Below, in pieces: positions 9,018 through 16,608 of a stretch of DNA of 44,194 bases. Under the pieces are notes generated by a model. The model was not told the DNA's origin and did no database searches. It was given only the letters and a program-made list of their open reading frames with translations. Each line of letters opens with the position of its first letter. Position 1 is the stretch's first letter. Source of the stretch: Bacteroidota bacterium (GTDB lineage Bacteria > Bacteroidota > Bacteroidia > UBA8524); assembly GCA_003531115.1 (NCBI GenBank), contig DQHT01000158.1:38109-82302 (forward strand). Reading direction: 5' to 3'. Made by a program: the position numbers and the translations under genes.

Positions 9018-10133
9018 AAACAAATCCAAATACTCCTTAAACCGATACAAGCGGCCTCGCTGCCCTCCTGTCATTTCTTCAAGGATACCCAAGTGTTCAA
9101 GATCGGCGATCAGTTTATAAGCGCTTACATTCGATTTCCCAGTAATGGCCGCCACCTGTTGGGCATCCACGATGGGCGAACGGAAGAGGTGATCCATCAC
9201 CTTTCGGGCATTGATGGCTCTGCTTCCCAGGGGACTTAGTTTTATGTCAACTTCTTTTTGTAAACGCAAAATAGAGTCGAAGGTTTTAACACCATGCTTC
9301 GCAGTTTCAATGATGCCCACCAGGAAGAATTTAAGCCATTGGGCAAGATCATGATGGGTTCTTACCCGGGTCAGGTTATCATAATACAGGCTCCTGTGTT
9401 TTTCAAAAAAGCCTGAGAGGTAAAGCACAGGTTGTTTCAATACCCCTTTACTCATCAGGTAGAGCGGGATCAACATGCGGCCAACGCGTCCATTTCCATC
9501 CAGAAAAGGATGGATGGTTTCGAATTGATAATGCAGGATAGCAACCTTGAGCAGTTCAGGGATCGGATACTTTTCGTTGTTGGCAAAATGTTCCAGATCA
9601 CTCATCAGATGGGCGATTTCCGTATGAGGGGGAGGTACAAAAACGGCATCTTTAAGGGTTGCCCCACCGATCCAGTTCTGACTTCTGCGGAATTCACCGG
9701 GTTGTTTATCACTACCCCGAACACCACTGAGAATTTTAGCATGCCCATTGCGGATCAGGCGGCTCGAAAAGGGGAGATCCTGCAATTGGGCCATGCTAAT
9801 TTTCATGGCAGTTATATAATTCTGAACCTCCTGCCAGTCATTTCTTTTCTCAAAGGCGATCACCGCTTCATCCATAAATACTTCTTCTATTTGGGTCCGG
9901 GTTCCTTCGATCCTTGAAGATAAAGTCGCCTCTTTCGCCAGGTGCATGCTGATATAATGCTCAATGTTTACATAATGGGAATACATGTCCAAACGGCCTA
10001 ACTCCCTGTCGGCCTCAGTCAGCATCGTAATGATGGCCATATCATCCACCTCCCAAACCCGATCAATAATCTCGGGCATGAAGGCGGCATAATACCCCAC
10101 ATTTACGACACGGCCGGAATTAAAGTTTTTCAT
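9012..10133 (-). CDS. Fic-domain protein (likely AMP transferase) with winged-helix tail
   Basis: A 373-residue Fic protein. The active-site loop HPFLDGNGRVGR is at residues 208-219, matching HxFx(D/E)GNGRxxR, so catalytic His208 and the phosphate-binding Arg216 are present. An inhibitory motif of the [S/T]xxxE[G/N] type, SSRIEG, is at residues 72-77 before the Fic core; this is the N-terminal, class II arrangement in which the Glu blocks ATP binding. Fic enzymes usually transfer AMP to Ser, Thr or Tyr hydroxyls. The last 75 residues look like a winged helix-turn-helix (VDAQQVAAITGKSNVSAYKL), so DNA binding is possible. No antitoxin gene is adjacent, in keeping with built-in inhibition. Target unknown. 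Confidence 0.9.
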   Translation of the reverse strand: MKNFNSGRVVNVGYYAAFMPEIIDRVWEVDDMAIITMLTEADRELGRLDMYSHYVNIEHYISMHLAKEATLSSRIEGTRTQIEEVFMDEAVIAFEKRNDWQEVQNYITAMKISMAQLQDLPFSSRLIRNGHAKILSGVRGSDKQPGEFRRSQNWIGGATLKDAVFVPPPHTEIAHLMSDLEHFANNEKYPIPELLKVAILHYQFETIHPFLDGNGRVGRMLIPLYLMSKGVLKQPVLYLSGFFEKHRSLYYDNLTRVRTHHDLAQWLKFFLVGIIETAKHGVKTFDSILRLQKEVDIKLSPLGSRAINARKVMDHLFRSPIVDAQQVAAITGKSNVSAYKLIADLEHLGILEEMTGGQRGRLYRFKEYLDLFN

Positions 10134-10140
10134 GATCCCT

Positions 10141-10225
10141 TAACTAATATTCCGCTAAGTTAAGAAAAAATATAAAAACTTAAATAAGAAAATAATAAAT
10201 TAAGAAAATTGCAGAATAGTTAAAT
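10141..10225. promoter_or_regulatory. AT-rich Fic upstream region with repeated TAAGAAAA
   Basis: The region upstream of the Fic start is strongly AT-rich and contains TAAGAAAA three times, at 10161-10168, 10185-10192 and 10201-10208. TTAAG at 10160-10164 faces CTTAA at 10179-10183. On the minus strand a TAACTTAG box precedes the start. Because the protein carries a winged helix, these could be its own operators; that is inference. Confidence 0.4.
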
Positions 10226-10507
10226 AACTTCTTCGGAACGTACAAATTCATAAGACCCGGGTTTCGGGTATCAGGTATCGGGTTCTGGGTCACTGCGGCA
10301 TTTAGCTAGTCACTTCGAGCTTGTCGAGAAGGGGCTGAAACGAGAACCTCAGCCAAGACCTGCTCTCGACTCGCCATTGGGTTTATTCTTACCCGCTAAA
10401 TACTTTCGGCGGCTCGAGCTGACTGAGATTGGGTAATAGATATTGATTATACCAGTCAAACTGACTGTACGCCAAATAATAGACTAAACCAGCCTGAACC
10501 CTGAACC
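10226..10507. other. gene-free region with TCGGGT words and repeat copy
   Basis: Between the Fic promoter and the dnaG stop there is no gene. It holds a short tract of TCGGGT/TCAGGTATC words (about 10256-10291), the second 118-bp repeat (10309-10426) and CCTGAACCCTGAACCC words at its right end. Confidence 0.6.
10309..10426. repeat. 118-bp dispersed repeat, copy 2
   Basis: Same length, orientation, ends and central block as the copy at 3131-3248: it begins GTCACTTCGAGCTTGTCGAG and ends GGCGGCTCGAGCTGACTGA. TTTAGC directly precedes it, a seam also seen beside other repeat families in this window. Confidence 0.8.
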
Positions 10508-12424
10508 CTACTTAATAATCGTCGCGCCGATCAATTCACTCAAAGCCCTCCGCATCGACATAAGGTGATTTTGTTTTTCCATCAATTCGGTGATCTTTTC
10601 TTCTTCAACCGCTTCCTTGAGCTCCTTCAGATTGGCTTCGATCACCATTTCTACTTTGCGGATCTTATAGTGAAGGATAGCGCTGTGCAGGTCAAGTTTA
10701 TAATTGTCTTCTTCGTGTATGAGCGGGATCTCATGCATCTCCTGCCAGCGGTCACTTGCGCGGTATTTGTCCTGCAGTGCGTCAGCGGCGAAACTGTTCA
10801 CCGAAGTTTCAGGATGGTTCACAAAATAGGTAGCATCGATAACGTGTCCTTCGCTCAGGGCTTTACGAACCTCTTCAAGCAGGTTGGCGCACAGGGGGTT
10901 GGTAAATTCAAGTCCTTCGTGGATCTCGTCCAAAACAAATTGAGCCACGTTCCGCTCCTCATCAAAAGGATCGGCAGCGTGACGAATGACAAGTTTCATA
11001 ACCTGCCTTTCTTGTTTTTCAGTTTCGGTGAGGTGAGACAGGACGATCTCCTCATCCGGCAGCATTTGTTCGGCAATTTCCGCAGCTTCCAGGGCTTTTC
11101 TGCTGCTGTCTTCCACCTCTTTGCGCCGTGCCTTGCCTAGTTCAGCAGCGATAACCTGCTCCGGCACTTCCATGATCTTCGCACATTCCTGTGCGAAAAT
11201 GGTCCGGGTTACGGGGTCAGGAATGAGGGCAATGCTGGCAACGATACTTTTAACGGCCTCGGCTTTTTTGAGGGGGTCTTTACCGGTTTCACCAAAAAGC
11301 AGCTGCGATTTAAAGAGAATAAAATCCTGTTCGTGCTCCTCAATATACGTTTCAAAGGCTTGTCCGCCCACCTTTTTGCAGTACGAATCGGGGTCTTCTC
11401 CATCCGGAAAAATAACCAGGCGCACATTCATGCCCTGGGCCAAAATAAGGTCGATACCGCGTTGGGAAGCTTTTAATCCGGCCGGGTCTCCATCATACAA
11501 TACAGTAATATTGGGAGTAAAACGCCGAACCTGCCTGATCTGTCCATCGGTCAATGAAGTTCCTGATGAAGCCACCACATTTTCAATACCTGCCTGATGG
11601 AGGGTGATCACATCGGTATAGCCTTCTACCAGGAAACATTTGTCCTTGATCCGGATGCTGTTTTTGGCAAAAAACATCCCGTAAAGGATATCGCTTTTAT
11701 GATAAACAGGCGTTTCGGGCGAGTTGAGGTATTTCGGACCTTTATCATCCTTGCTCAATTGCCTTCCTGCAAAGGCCACCACTTTTCCTACCAGGTTATG
11801 GATGGGAAAAATGACCCGGTTACGGAACATATCGTAACGTTTACCCTGCTCGTTTACCTTACTGAGTCCGGCCAGTTCGAGGTATTCCGCTTTATAGCCC
11901 AGCTTGAGGGCTTCACTGCCAAATTGGTCCCAGGAATTCGGTGCATAACCCAGTCCAAATTTTTCCAGGGTCTCTTCCCTGAATCCGCGCTCCAGAAAAT
12001 AACTTTTACCCAACGCCTTACCGTCTTCCGTTTCTTCGAGCTGTTTGCGGTAAAACTCCAGCGCGTATTGGAGAACGATAAACAGGCTCTCTTTTTCATT
12101 GGCCTGCAGCAGTTCTTCCGGGGTAATTTCTTTTTCTTCAGGAATGGTGATTCCGTATTTTTTGGCCAGGTAACGCAGGGCATCGGGATAGCTGCACTGT
12201 TCATGCTCCATCAGGAAGGTCACCACATTGCCACCTTTGCCCGAACTGAAATCTTTAAAGATCTGCTTATTGGGCGAAACATAGAAGGAGGGCGTCTTTT
12301 CCTGGCTAAACGGACTCAGCGCCTTGAGATCCGCCCCCGACTTTTTAAGCGCCACAAATTCGCCGATAACCTCCTCGATGCGAGCGGTAGCCATGATATC
12401 GTCGATAATGTGTTTAGGGATCAT
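10508..12424 (-). CDS. dnaG: DNA primase without zinc ligands
   Basis: A 638-residue DnaG primase, which makes RNA primers at the replication fork and binds DnaB through its C-terminus. The N-terminal domain (residues 1-95) is clearly the CHC2 fold, with EKTPSFYVSP and SGKGGNVVTFLMEHE, but the four zinc ligands are replaced: the CPFH block reads SPFS (Ser37, Ser40) and the CFGC block reads DFSS (Asp58, Ser61). The TOPRIM core follows, with VEGYTDVITLHQAG and the acidic VLYDGDPAGLKAS. The rest is a helical C-terminal domain. From memory, related Flavobacteriia sequences show the same loss. The start is supported by the normal DnaG opening MIPKHIIDDIMATA. The divergent neighbour starts 27 bp away. 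Confidence 0.95.
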   Translation of the reverse strand: MIPKHIIDDIMATARIEEVIGEFVALKKSGADLKALSPFSQEKTPSFYVSPNKQIFKDFSSGKGGNVVTFLMEHEQCSYPDALRYLAKKYGITIPEEKEITPEELLQANEKESLFIVLQYALEFYRKQLEETEDGKALGKSYFLERGFREETLEKFGLGYAPNSWDQFGSEALKLGYKAEYLELAGLSKVNEQGKRYDMFRNRVIFPIHNLVGKVVAFAGRQLSKDDKGPKYLNSPETPVYHKSDILYGMFFAKNSIRIKDKCFLVEGYTDVITLHQAGIENVVASSGTSLTDGQIRQVRRFTPNITVLYDGDPAGLKASQRGIDLILAQGMNVRLVIFPDGEDPDSYCKKVGGQAFETYIEEHEQDFILFKSQLLFGETGKDPLKKAEAVKSIVASIALIPDPVTRTIFAQECAKIMEVPEQVIAAELGKARRKEVEDSSRKALEAAEIAEQMLPDEEIVLSHLTETEKQERQVMKLVIRHAADPFDEERNVAQFVLDEIHEGLEFTNPLCANLLEEVRKALSEGHVIDATYFVNHPETSVNSFAADALQDKYRASDRWQEMHEIPLIHEEDNYKLDLHSAILHYKIRKVEMVIEANLKELKEAVEEEKITELMEKQNHLMSMRRALSELIGATIIK

Positions 12425-12437
12425 AAAGGGAAAGCCT

Positions 12438-12445
12438 TAGCTTTG
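12438..12445 (+). promoter_or_regulatory. putative -7 box of the M20 hydrolase gene
   Basis: TAGCTTTG matches TAnnTTTG and lies six bases before the ATG at 12452. A weak -33 partner, TTTA at 12413-12416, would fall inside dnaG with a 21-bp spacer. Transcription would start at or next to the ATG. Position is clear, function inferred. Confidence 0.5.
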
Positions 12446-12451
12446 TTTTGC

Positions 12452-13633
12452 ATGAACTTGAAGGACAAAATTAAACAACGCGCGGCGCAAATCCACGAGG
12501 AAATCCGTTCGATCCGTCATCATCTCCATCAAAACCCGGAATTATCCTTTCAGGAGCACGAAACCCAGCAGTTTGTAGAGGAACAATTGAAGCAGATCGG
12601 AATCAGTGAAGTGCAACGGATCGCAGATACCGGATTAGTAGCCTATATCCGCGGAACAGACAATGGAAAAACCATTGCTTTGCGTGCCGATATGGATGCT
12701 TTACCCATTCAGGAAGTACCGGGCAGACCCTATGGATCAAAAAACCCGGGAGTGATGCACGCCTGTGGTCATGATGTGCATACTACCTCTTTATTGGGAG
12801 CCGCAAAATTATTGAACGAAACACGGGGTGAATGGAGCGGAACCATAAAACTCCTGTTCCAGCCCGGAGAAGAAAAAATGCCGGGTGGTGCCACTTTGAT
12901 GATCAGGGATGGGGCCATTAAAGGTGCACACAGCATTATCGGACAACATGTTATGCCCTTATTGCCAGTAGGAACTGTGGGTTTTCGCTCGGGTCTTTAT
13001 ATGGCCTCTGCCGACGAAATTCACATGACCGTTAAAGGCAAAGGCGGACACGGTGCCATGCCCCAGTTTAATATTGATCCGGTGTTGATCACGGCACATA
13101 TTCTCACTTCCCTGCAGCAGATCGTTAGCCGCAATGCCAGTCCGATTATACCCTCGGTTTTGTCGTTCGGTAAGGTCATCGCAAATGGAGCCACCAATGT
13201 TATTCCCAATGAAGTAAAACTCGAAGGGACCTTCCGCACCCTCGATGAGGCATGGAGAGCCGAAGCCCTTGAAAAGATCAAAAAGATGGCAGAAGGAATA
13301 GCCGAATCGATGGGAGGATATTGCGAGGTGAATATTGTTCATGGATATCCCTTCCTGAAAAACGACGAACGCCTGAGTGCCGATGCCAAAACATGGGCCA
13401 TTGACTACCTTGGCGCCGATAAAGTCCACGACCTCGACATCTGGATGGCCGCTGAAGATTTTAGCTACTATTCTCAGGAAATGCCCGCCTGTTTCTATCG
13501 TCTGGGGGTGCGTAATGAAGCCAAAGGTATTACCTCAAGTGTACATACGCCTAATTTTGATATTGACGAAGATGCGTTGCTTATAGGAGCGGGATTGATG
13601 GCTTGGCTGGCGTTGAAGGAACTGGGGAATTAG
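12452..13633 (+). CDS. M20-family amidohydrolase
   Basis: A 393-residue metallopeptidase of the M20D/amidohydrolase group (hippurate hydrolase, N-acyl amino acid deacylase and IAA-amino acid hydrolase-like). The open frame continues 285 codons upstream antisense to dnaG, but MNLKDKIKQRAAQIHEEI is the normal family start and I use it. Metal-binding features: Cys and His in MHACGHDVHTTSLLGAA (residues about 97-113), the FQPGEE block with the catalytic Glu, and later GQHVMPLLPVG and MAAEDFSYY. These enzymes remove acyl groups from amino acids using two metal ions; the substrate is unknown. There is no signal peptide, so it should be cytoplasmic. Its gene end faces the ABC ATPase across a word-built hairpin. 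Confidence 0.92.
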   Translation: MNLKDKIKQRAAQIHEEIRSIRHHLHQNPELSFQEHETQQFVEEQLKQIGISEVQRIADTGLVAYIRGTDNGKTIALRADMDALPIQEVPGRPYGSKNPGVMHACGHDVHTTSLLGAAKLLNETRGEWSGTIKLLFQPGEEKMPGGATLMIRDGAIKGAHSIIGQHVMPLLPVGTVGFRSGLYMASADEIHMTVKGKGGHGAMPQFNIDPVLITAHILTSLQQIVSRNASPIIPSVLSFGKVIANGATNVIPNEVKLEGTFRTLDEAWRAEALEKIKKMAEGIAESMGGYCEVNIVHGYPFLKNDERLSADAKTWAIDYLGADKVHDLDIWMAAEDFSYYSQEMPACFYRLGVRNEAKGITSSVHTPNFDIDEDALLIGAGLMAWLALKELGN

Positions 13634-13724
13634 TCAACGGTCAACAGTCGACGGTCAACGGATTTGCTGTGGTCTGTTGACCGTGGTCCGTTGACTGTCG
13701 ACCGTTGACTGTCGACCGTTGACA
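13633..13724. terminator. word-built imperfect hairpin between convergent genes
   Basis: GTCAACGG, GTCAACAG and GTCGACGG words on the left (13633-13661) face CCGTTGAC and TGTCGACC words on the right (13688-13723). The two sides can pair over about 29 bp with a few mismatches. It fills the gap between the M20 stop and the ABC ATPase stop, so a bidirectional terminator is likely. Confidence 0.7.
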
Positions 13725-13727
13725 TTT

Positions 13728-14357
13728 TCAACGCAAATCCTCCATTTCCAAAACCCGCTCACAAAAATCATATTCGACCTTCATGTTAGAAGCAATAATA
13801 AGGAGTTGGTCCTGGCTTCCCTGAACCAGATTTCGGTATAATTCTATCCCCTTTTCATCCAGATTCGTACAGGGTTCATCCAGAAAAATAACAGGCACAT
13901 CCGGCACAAAGGCGGCCATCAGTTTCAGCCTTTGCCGCATGCCGGAGGAAAGTTGCTTGATGAATTTATGTTTCGCGGCGATCAGTCCCGTTATTTCGTA
14001 CATGCGGGCTTTGTTCCAGTCGGCCTTTGGTTTTTTTAACTGGAAATGAAGCTCAAAAAACTCGTCGACCGTCACTTCTTCGGGCAATTCAAGCAGGGGA
14101 GAGATGAGGGTATAATGTTGGTACCAGTCCAGAGATTCTACGTCCTTTCCCGTTTTGTCCTTCCACAGGATGTTTCCTTTCGACAGGGCATAAAAGCCGG
14201 AAAGACTCATTAAAAAGGTGCTTTTCCCGGAACCGTTTTGGCCTAGGATGGCCACTTTTTCACCGGGTTTGAAGGAGGTATCTACTGAGCGAAAGATCCA
14301 GTCGCGACCAAATTTTTTTCCGATATCCAGGCACCGAATTTCGAAAGCGTCGGTCAT
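13728..14357 (-). CDS. ABC transporter ATP-binding protein
   Basis: A 209-residue stand-alone ABC ATPase. Walker A GQNGSGKST lies near residues 39-47, signature LSSGMRQR near 137-144, and Walker B VIFLDEP near 155-161. The short length and the sequence 'NMKVEYDFCERVLEMEDL' at the end resemble the CcmA/heme-exporter-like and YadG-like small ATPases. No permease gene is adjacent. It starts one base after the end of lpxA and is the last gene of the HD-lpx operon, so it probably shares its transcript. The substrate cannot be inferred; a role in envelope export is only suggested by position. Confidence 0.85.
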   Translation of the reverse strand: MTDAFEIRCLDIGKKFGRDWIFRSVDTSFKPGEKVAILGQNGSGKSTFLMSLSGFYALSKGNILWKDKTGKDVESLDWYQHYTLISPLLELPEEVTVDEFFELHFQLKKPKADWNKARMYEITGLIAAKHKFIKQLSSGMRQRLKLMAAFVPDVPVIFLDEPCTNLDEKGIELYRNLVQGSQDQLLIIASNMKVEYDFCERVLEMEDLR

Positions 14358-14358
14358 C

Positions 14359-15150
14359 CTAGTCCCTTCTCGAAATATAACCTTTCATCACCCCGCGGTC
14401 TGAATCCTTGATAAAGCTAACGATCTCATCCCGCTCCTTGGTGGGCTCCATTTCGTTTTCGATGATGGATAAGGCTTTGGAATTATTATTTCCTCTCAGA
14501 TAAAGGATACGGTAGATCTGTTGAATTTCTGCAATTTTTTCATTCGTAAACCCTCTGCGGCGTAACCCGATCGAATTCACCCCTTCATACGACAATGGCT
14601 CACGACCTGCCTTGGAATAAGGAGGAACATCTTTACGAACCAAAGAACCACCGGCTACCATGGCATGAGCGCCGATCTTAACAAACTGATGTACGGCACA
14701 GGTTCCGGCGATGTAAACATAGTCCTGCACGATGATATGTCCGGCCAATTGCACCGAGTTGGCGATGATCACATGATCGCCGATCAAACAATCATGGCCA
14801 ACATGCACATAGGCCATGATCAGGCAGTTCGAACCAATAACGGTCTTATTTTGGTCGAGGGCCGTTCCTTTATTGAGAGTAACACATTCGCGGATCACGG
14901 TATTGTCGCCAATGATCAGCAGGCTGTCCTCTCCCTTGTATTTCAGGTCTTGTGGAACGGCAGAAATAACCGCCCCCGGAAAAATTTTGCAGTTTTTACC
15001 GATCCGTGCACCTTCAAAGATGGTGACATTCGAACCGATCCAGGTTCCTTCGCCGATCTCTACGTTTTTATGGATGGTTACAAAGGGTTCAATAACGACC
15101 GTATCGGCAATTTTTGCCTGGGAGTCGACATAAGACAGGGGTTGTATCAT
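14359..15150 (-). CDS. lpxA: UDP-N-acetylglucosamine acyltransferase
   Basis: A 263-residue left-handed beta-helix acyltransferase catalysing the first step of lipid A synthesis, transfer of 3-hydroxyacyl from acyl carrier protein to UDP-GlcNAc. The hexapeptide repeats run from about residue 10 to 175 (IGEGTWIGSNVTI, IGDNTVIRECVTL and so on). The catalytic His is His119 in YVHVGHDC, equivalent to E. coli His125. After the helix comes the family C-terminal block with GLRRRGFTNEKI. It lies 27 bp downstream of lpxC/fabZ in the same operon, and the ABC ATPase gene follows directly. Confidence 0.96.
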   Translation of the reverse strand: MIQPLSYVDSQAKIADTVVIEPFVTIHKNVEIGEGTWIGSNVTIFEGARIGKNCKIFPGAVISAVPQDLKYKGEDSLLIIGDNTVIRECVTLNKGTALDQNKTVIGSNCLIMAYVHVGHDCLIGDHVIIANSVQLAGHIIVQDYVYIAGTCAVHQFVKIGAHAMVAGGSLVRKDVPPYSKAGREPLSYEGVNSIGLRRRGFTNEKIAEIQQIYRILYLRGNNNSKALSIIENEMEPTKERDEIVSFIKDSDRGVMKGYISRRD

Positions 15151-15177
15151 CGGGTATATCCTCTTTTTTGGTTCGGG

Positions 15178-16605
15178 TTAATAGGTAGATGTGGCAGAAC
15201 TGGGTTCTTCAACAGGAGCACGGTCGCGAATAACCTGCGCCATCATTTCGGCCTCTATAACAACTTTATCGCCTACAAAGGCAGCTCCTTTCATCATACA
15301 TACACCACGACGAATAGGGGCGGTAAGTTCCATACGGATAACCAGCGTATCTCCCGGTACCACCTTATCCTTGAAGCGTACGTTGTCGATCTTCATAAAA
15401 TAGGTACTGTAATTTTCCGGATCGGGCACATCGCTCAACACGAGTACGCCACCTGCCTGGGCCATGGCTTCTACCATCAATACCCCCGGCATGATCGGGT
15501 TACCGGGAAAATGTCCGGGGAAAAAGTACTGGTCGGCCGTGATGTTTTTGATGGCAACAACTTGTGTGCTGCTCAGTTCGATTACCTTGTCAACCAGCAA
15601 AAAGGGGAACTTATGGGGTAAAAGTTGCGAAACAGCAACATGGTCCAAAATGGGTTTTTTGTTTGGATCGTATTGCGGCACGTTGGCTTTACTGCGGCGT
15701 TTTTTGATCAATGCTTTAATTTTTTTGGCAAAGGCTACGTTGGCGGCATGCCCCGGACGAGCGGCCATAACCTGCGCTTTTATGGGCATTCCGATAAGGG
15801 CCAGGTCGCCAATGAGGTCAAGCAGTTTGTGGCGGGCGGGTTCGTTTTGAAAACGCAGCTCCACATTGTTCAGGATACCTTCTTTACGCACTTCGACACT
15901 GGGTTTATTAAACAGTTCGGCCAGGTGGTCGAGTTCGTTTTTTTCCACTTTGCGGTCAACAATAACAATGGCATTACTCAGGTCTCCGCCTTTGATGAGG
16001 TTGGCCTTTAAGAGGGCCTCGAGTTCGTGCAAAAAGCAAAAGGTTCGGCTGGAGGCCACTTCATCCTTAAATTCTTTGAGGCTGGTAACCGAGGCGTGCT
16101 GACTTCCCAAAACAGGGGAGTTGTAGTCGACCATTACCGTCAGGCGATAATCATCCAAAGGCATGGCGATCATCTCCACACCACGGGGTTCATCCTGGTA
16201 GGTGATATTATGCGGGACGATAAAATACTCCCGTTCGGCTTCCTGTTCAACAAGGCCGGTACGAATGATCTCCCGCACAAATATTTCGGCACTGCCATCC
16301 ATAATTGGAATTTCCGGACCACTTAGCTGGATCAGGGCATTATCCACTTCTGAACCCACCAATGCGGCCAGAATATGTTCTACGGTATACACACGGGCGC
16401 CGTGTTTTTCGAGGGTAGTTCCTCGAGAGGTATCCACCACCAGGTCGCAATCGGCATCAATGATGGGATGACCTTCCACATCCATACGCTGAAATTTATA
16501 CCCGTGATTTTCCGGAGCGGGCAATACCGTCATCAGGGTATCCGTTCCTGTATGGAGCCCTACTCCCCTAAATTCGATCTGGGCTTTTAATGTCGTTTGT
16601 TTCAC
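15178..16605 (-). CDS. lpxC/fabZ: bifunctional UDP-3-O-acyl-GlcNAc deacetylase / 3-hydroxyacyl-ACP dehydratase
   Basis: A 475-residue fusion. Residues 1 to about 310 are LpxC, the zinc amidase that commits the pathway to lipid A: zinc ligands His77 in EHILAAL and His259/Asp263 in HKLLDLIGD, and a probable catalytic His286 in PGHAANV. Residues about 325-465 are FabZ, a hotdog dehydratase of fatty acid elongation, with the active-site His365 in FPGHFPGNP and Glu379 in VEAMAQAGG. This fusion is a well-known trait of Bacteroidota. The start is GTG ([20 protein letters not shown]). Three bases separate it from lpxD upstream. Confidence 0.97.
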   Translation of the reverse strand: MKQTTLKAQIEFRGVGLHTGTDTLMTVLPAPENHGYKFQRMDVEGHPIIDADCDLVVDTSRGTTLEKHGARVYTVEHILAALVGSEVDNALIQLSGPEIPIMDGSAEIFVREIIRTGLVEQEAEREYFIVPHNITYQDEPRGVEMIAMPLDDYRLTVMVDYNSPVLGSQHASVTSLKEFKDEVASSRTFCFLHELEALLKANLIKGGDLSNAIVIVDRKVEKNELDHLAELFNKPSVEVRKEGILNNVELRFQNEPARHKLLDLIGDLALIGMPIKAQVMAARPGHAANVAFAKKIKALIKKRRSKANVPQYDPNKKPILDHVAVSQLLPHKFPFLLVDKVIELSSTQVVAIKNITADQYFFPGHFPGNPIMPGVLMVEAMAQAGGVLVLSDVPDPENYSTYFMKIDNVRFKDKVVPGDTLVIRMELTAPIRRGVCMMKGAAFVGDKVVIEAEMMAQVIRDRAPVEEPSSATSTY

Positions 16606-16608
16606 AGC

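Noticed and set aside
8958..9239. Plus-strand frame after prfC
   Set aside because: It crosses the terminator hairpin and is antisense to the Fic gene.
11597..12451. 285-codon open frame upstream of the M20 hydrolase
   Set aside because: It is antisense to dnaG throughout, matches no family, and the hydrolase has a normal start at 12452.
14665..15621. 318-codon plus-strand frame across lpxA and lpxC/fabZ
   Set aside because: Antisense to two well-conserved genes; low-complexity composition typical of a shadow frame.
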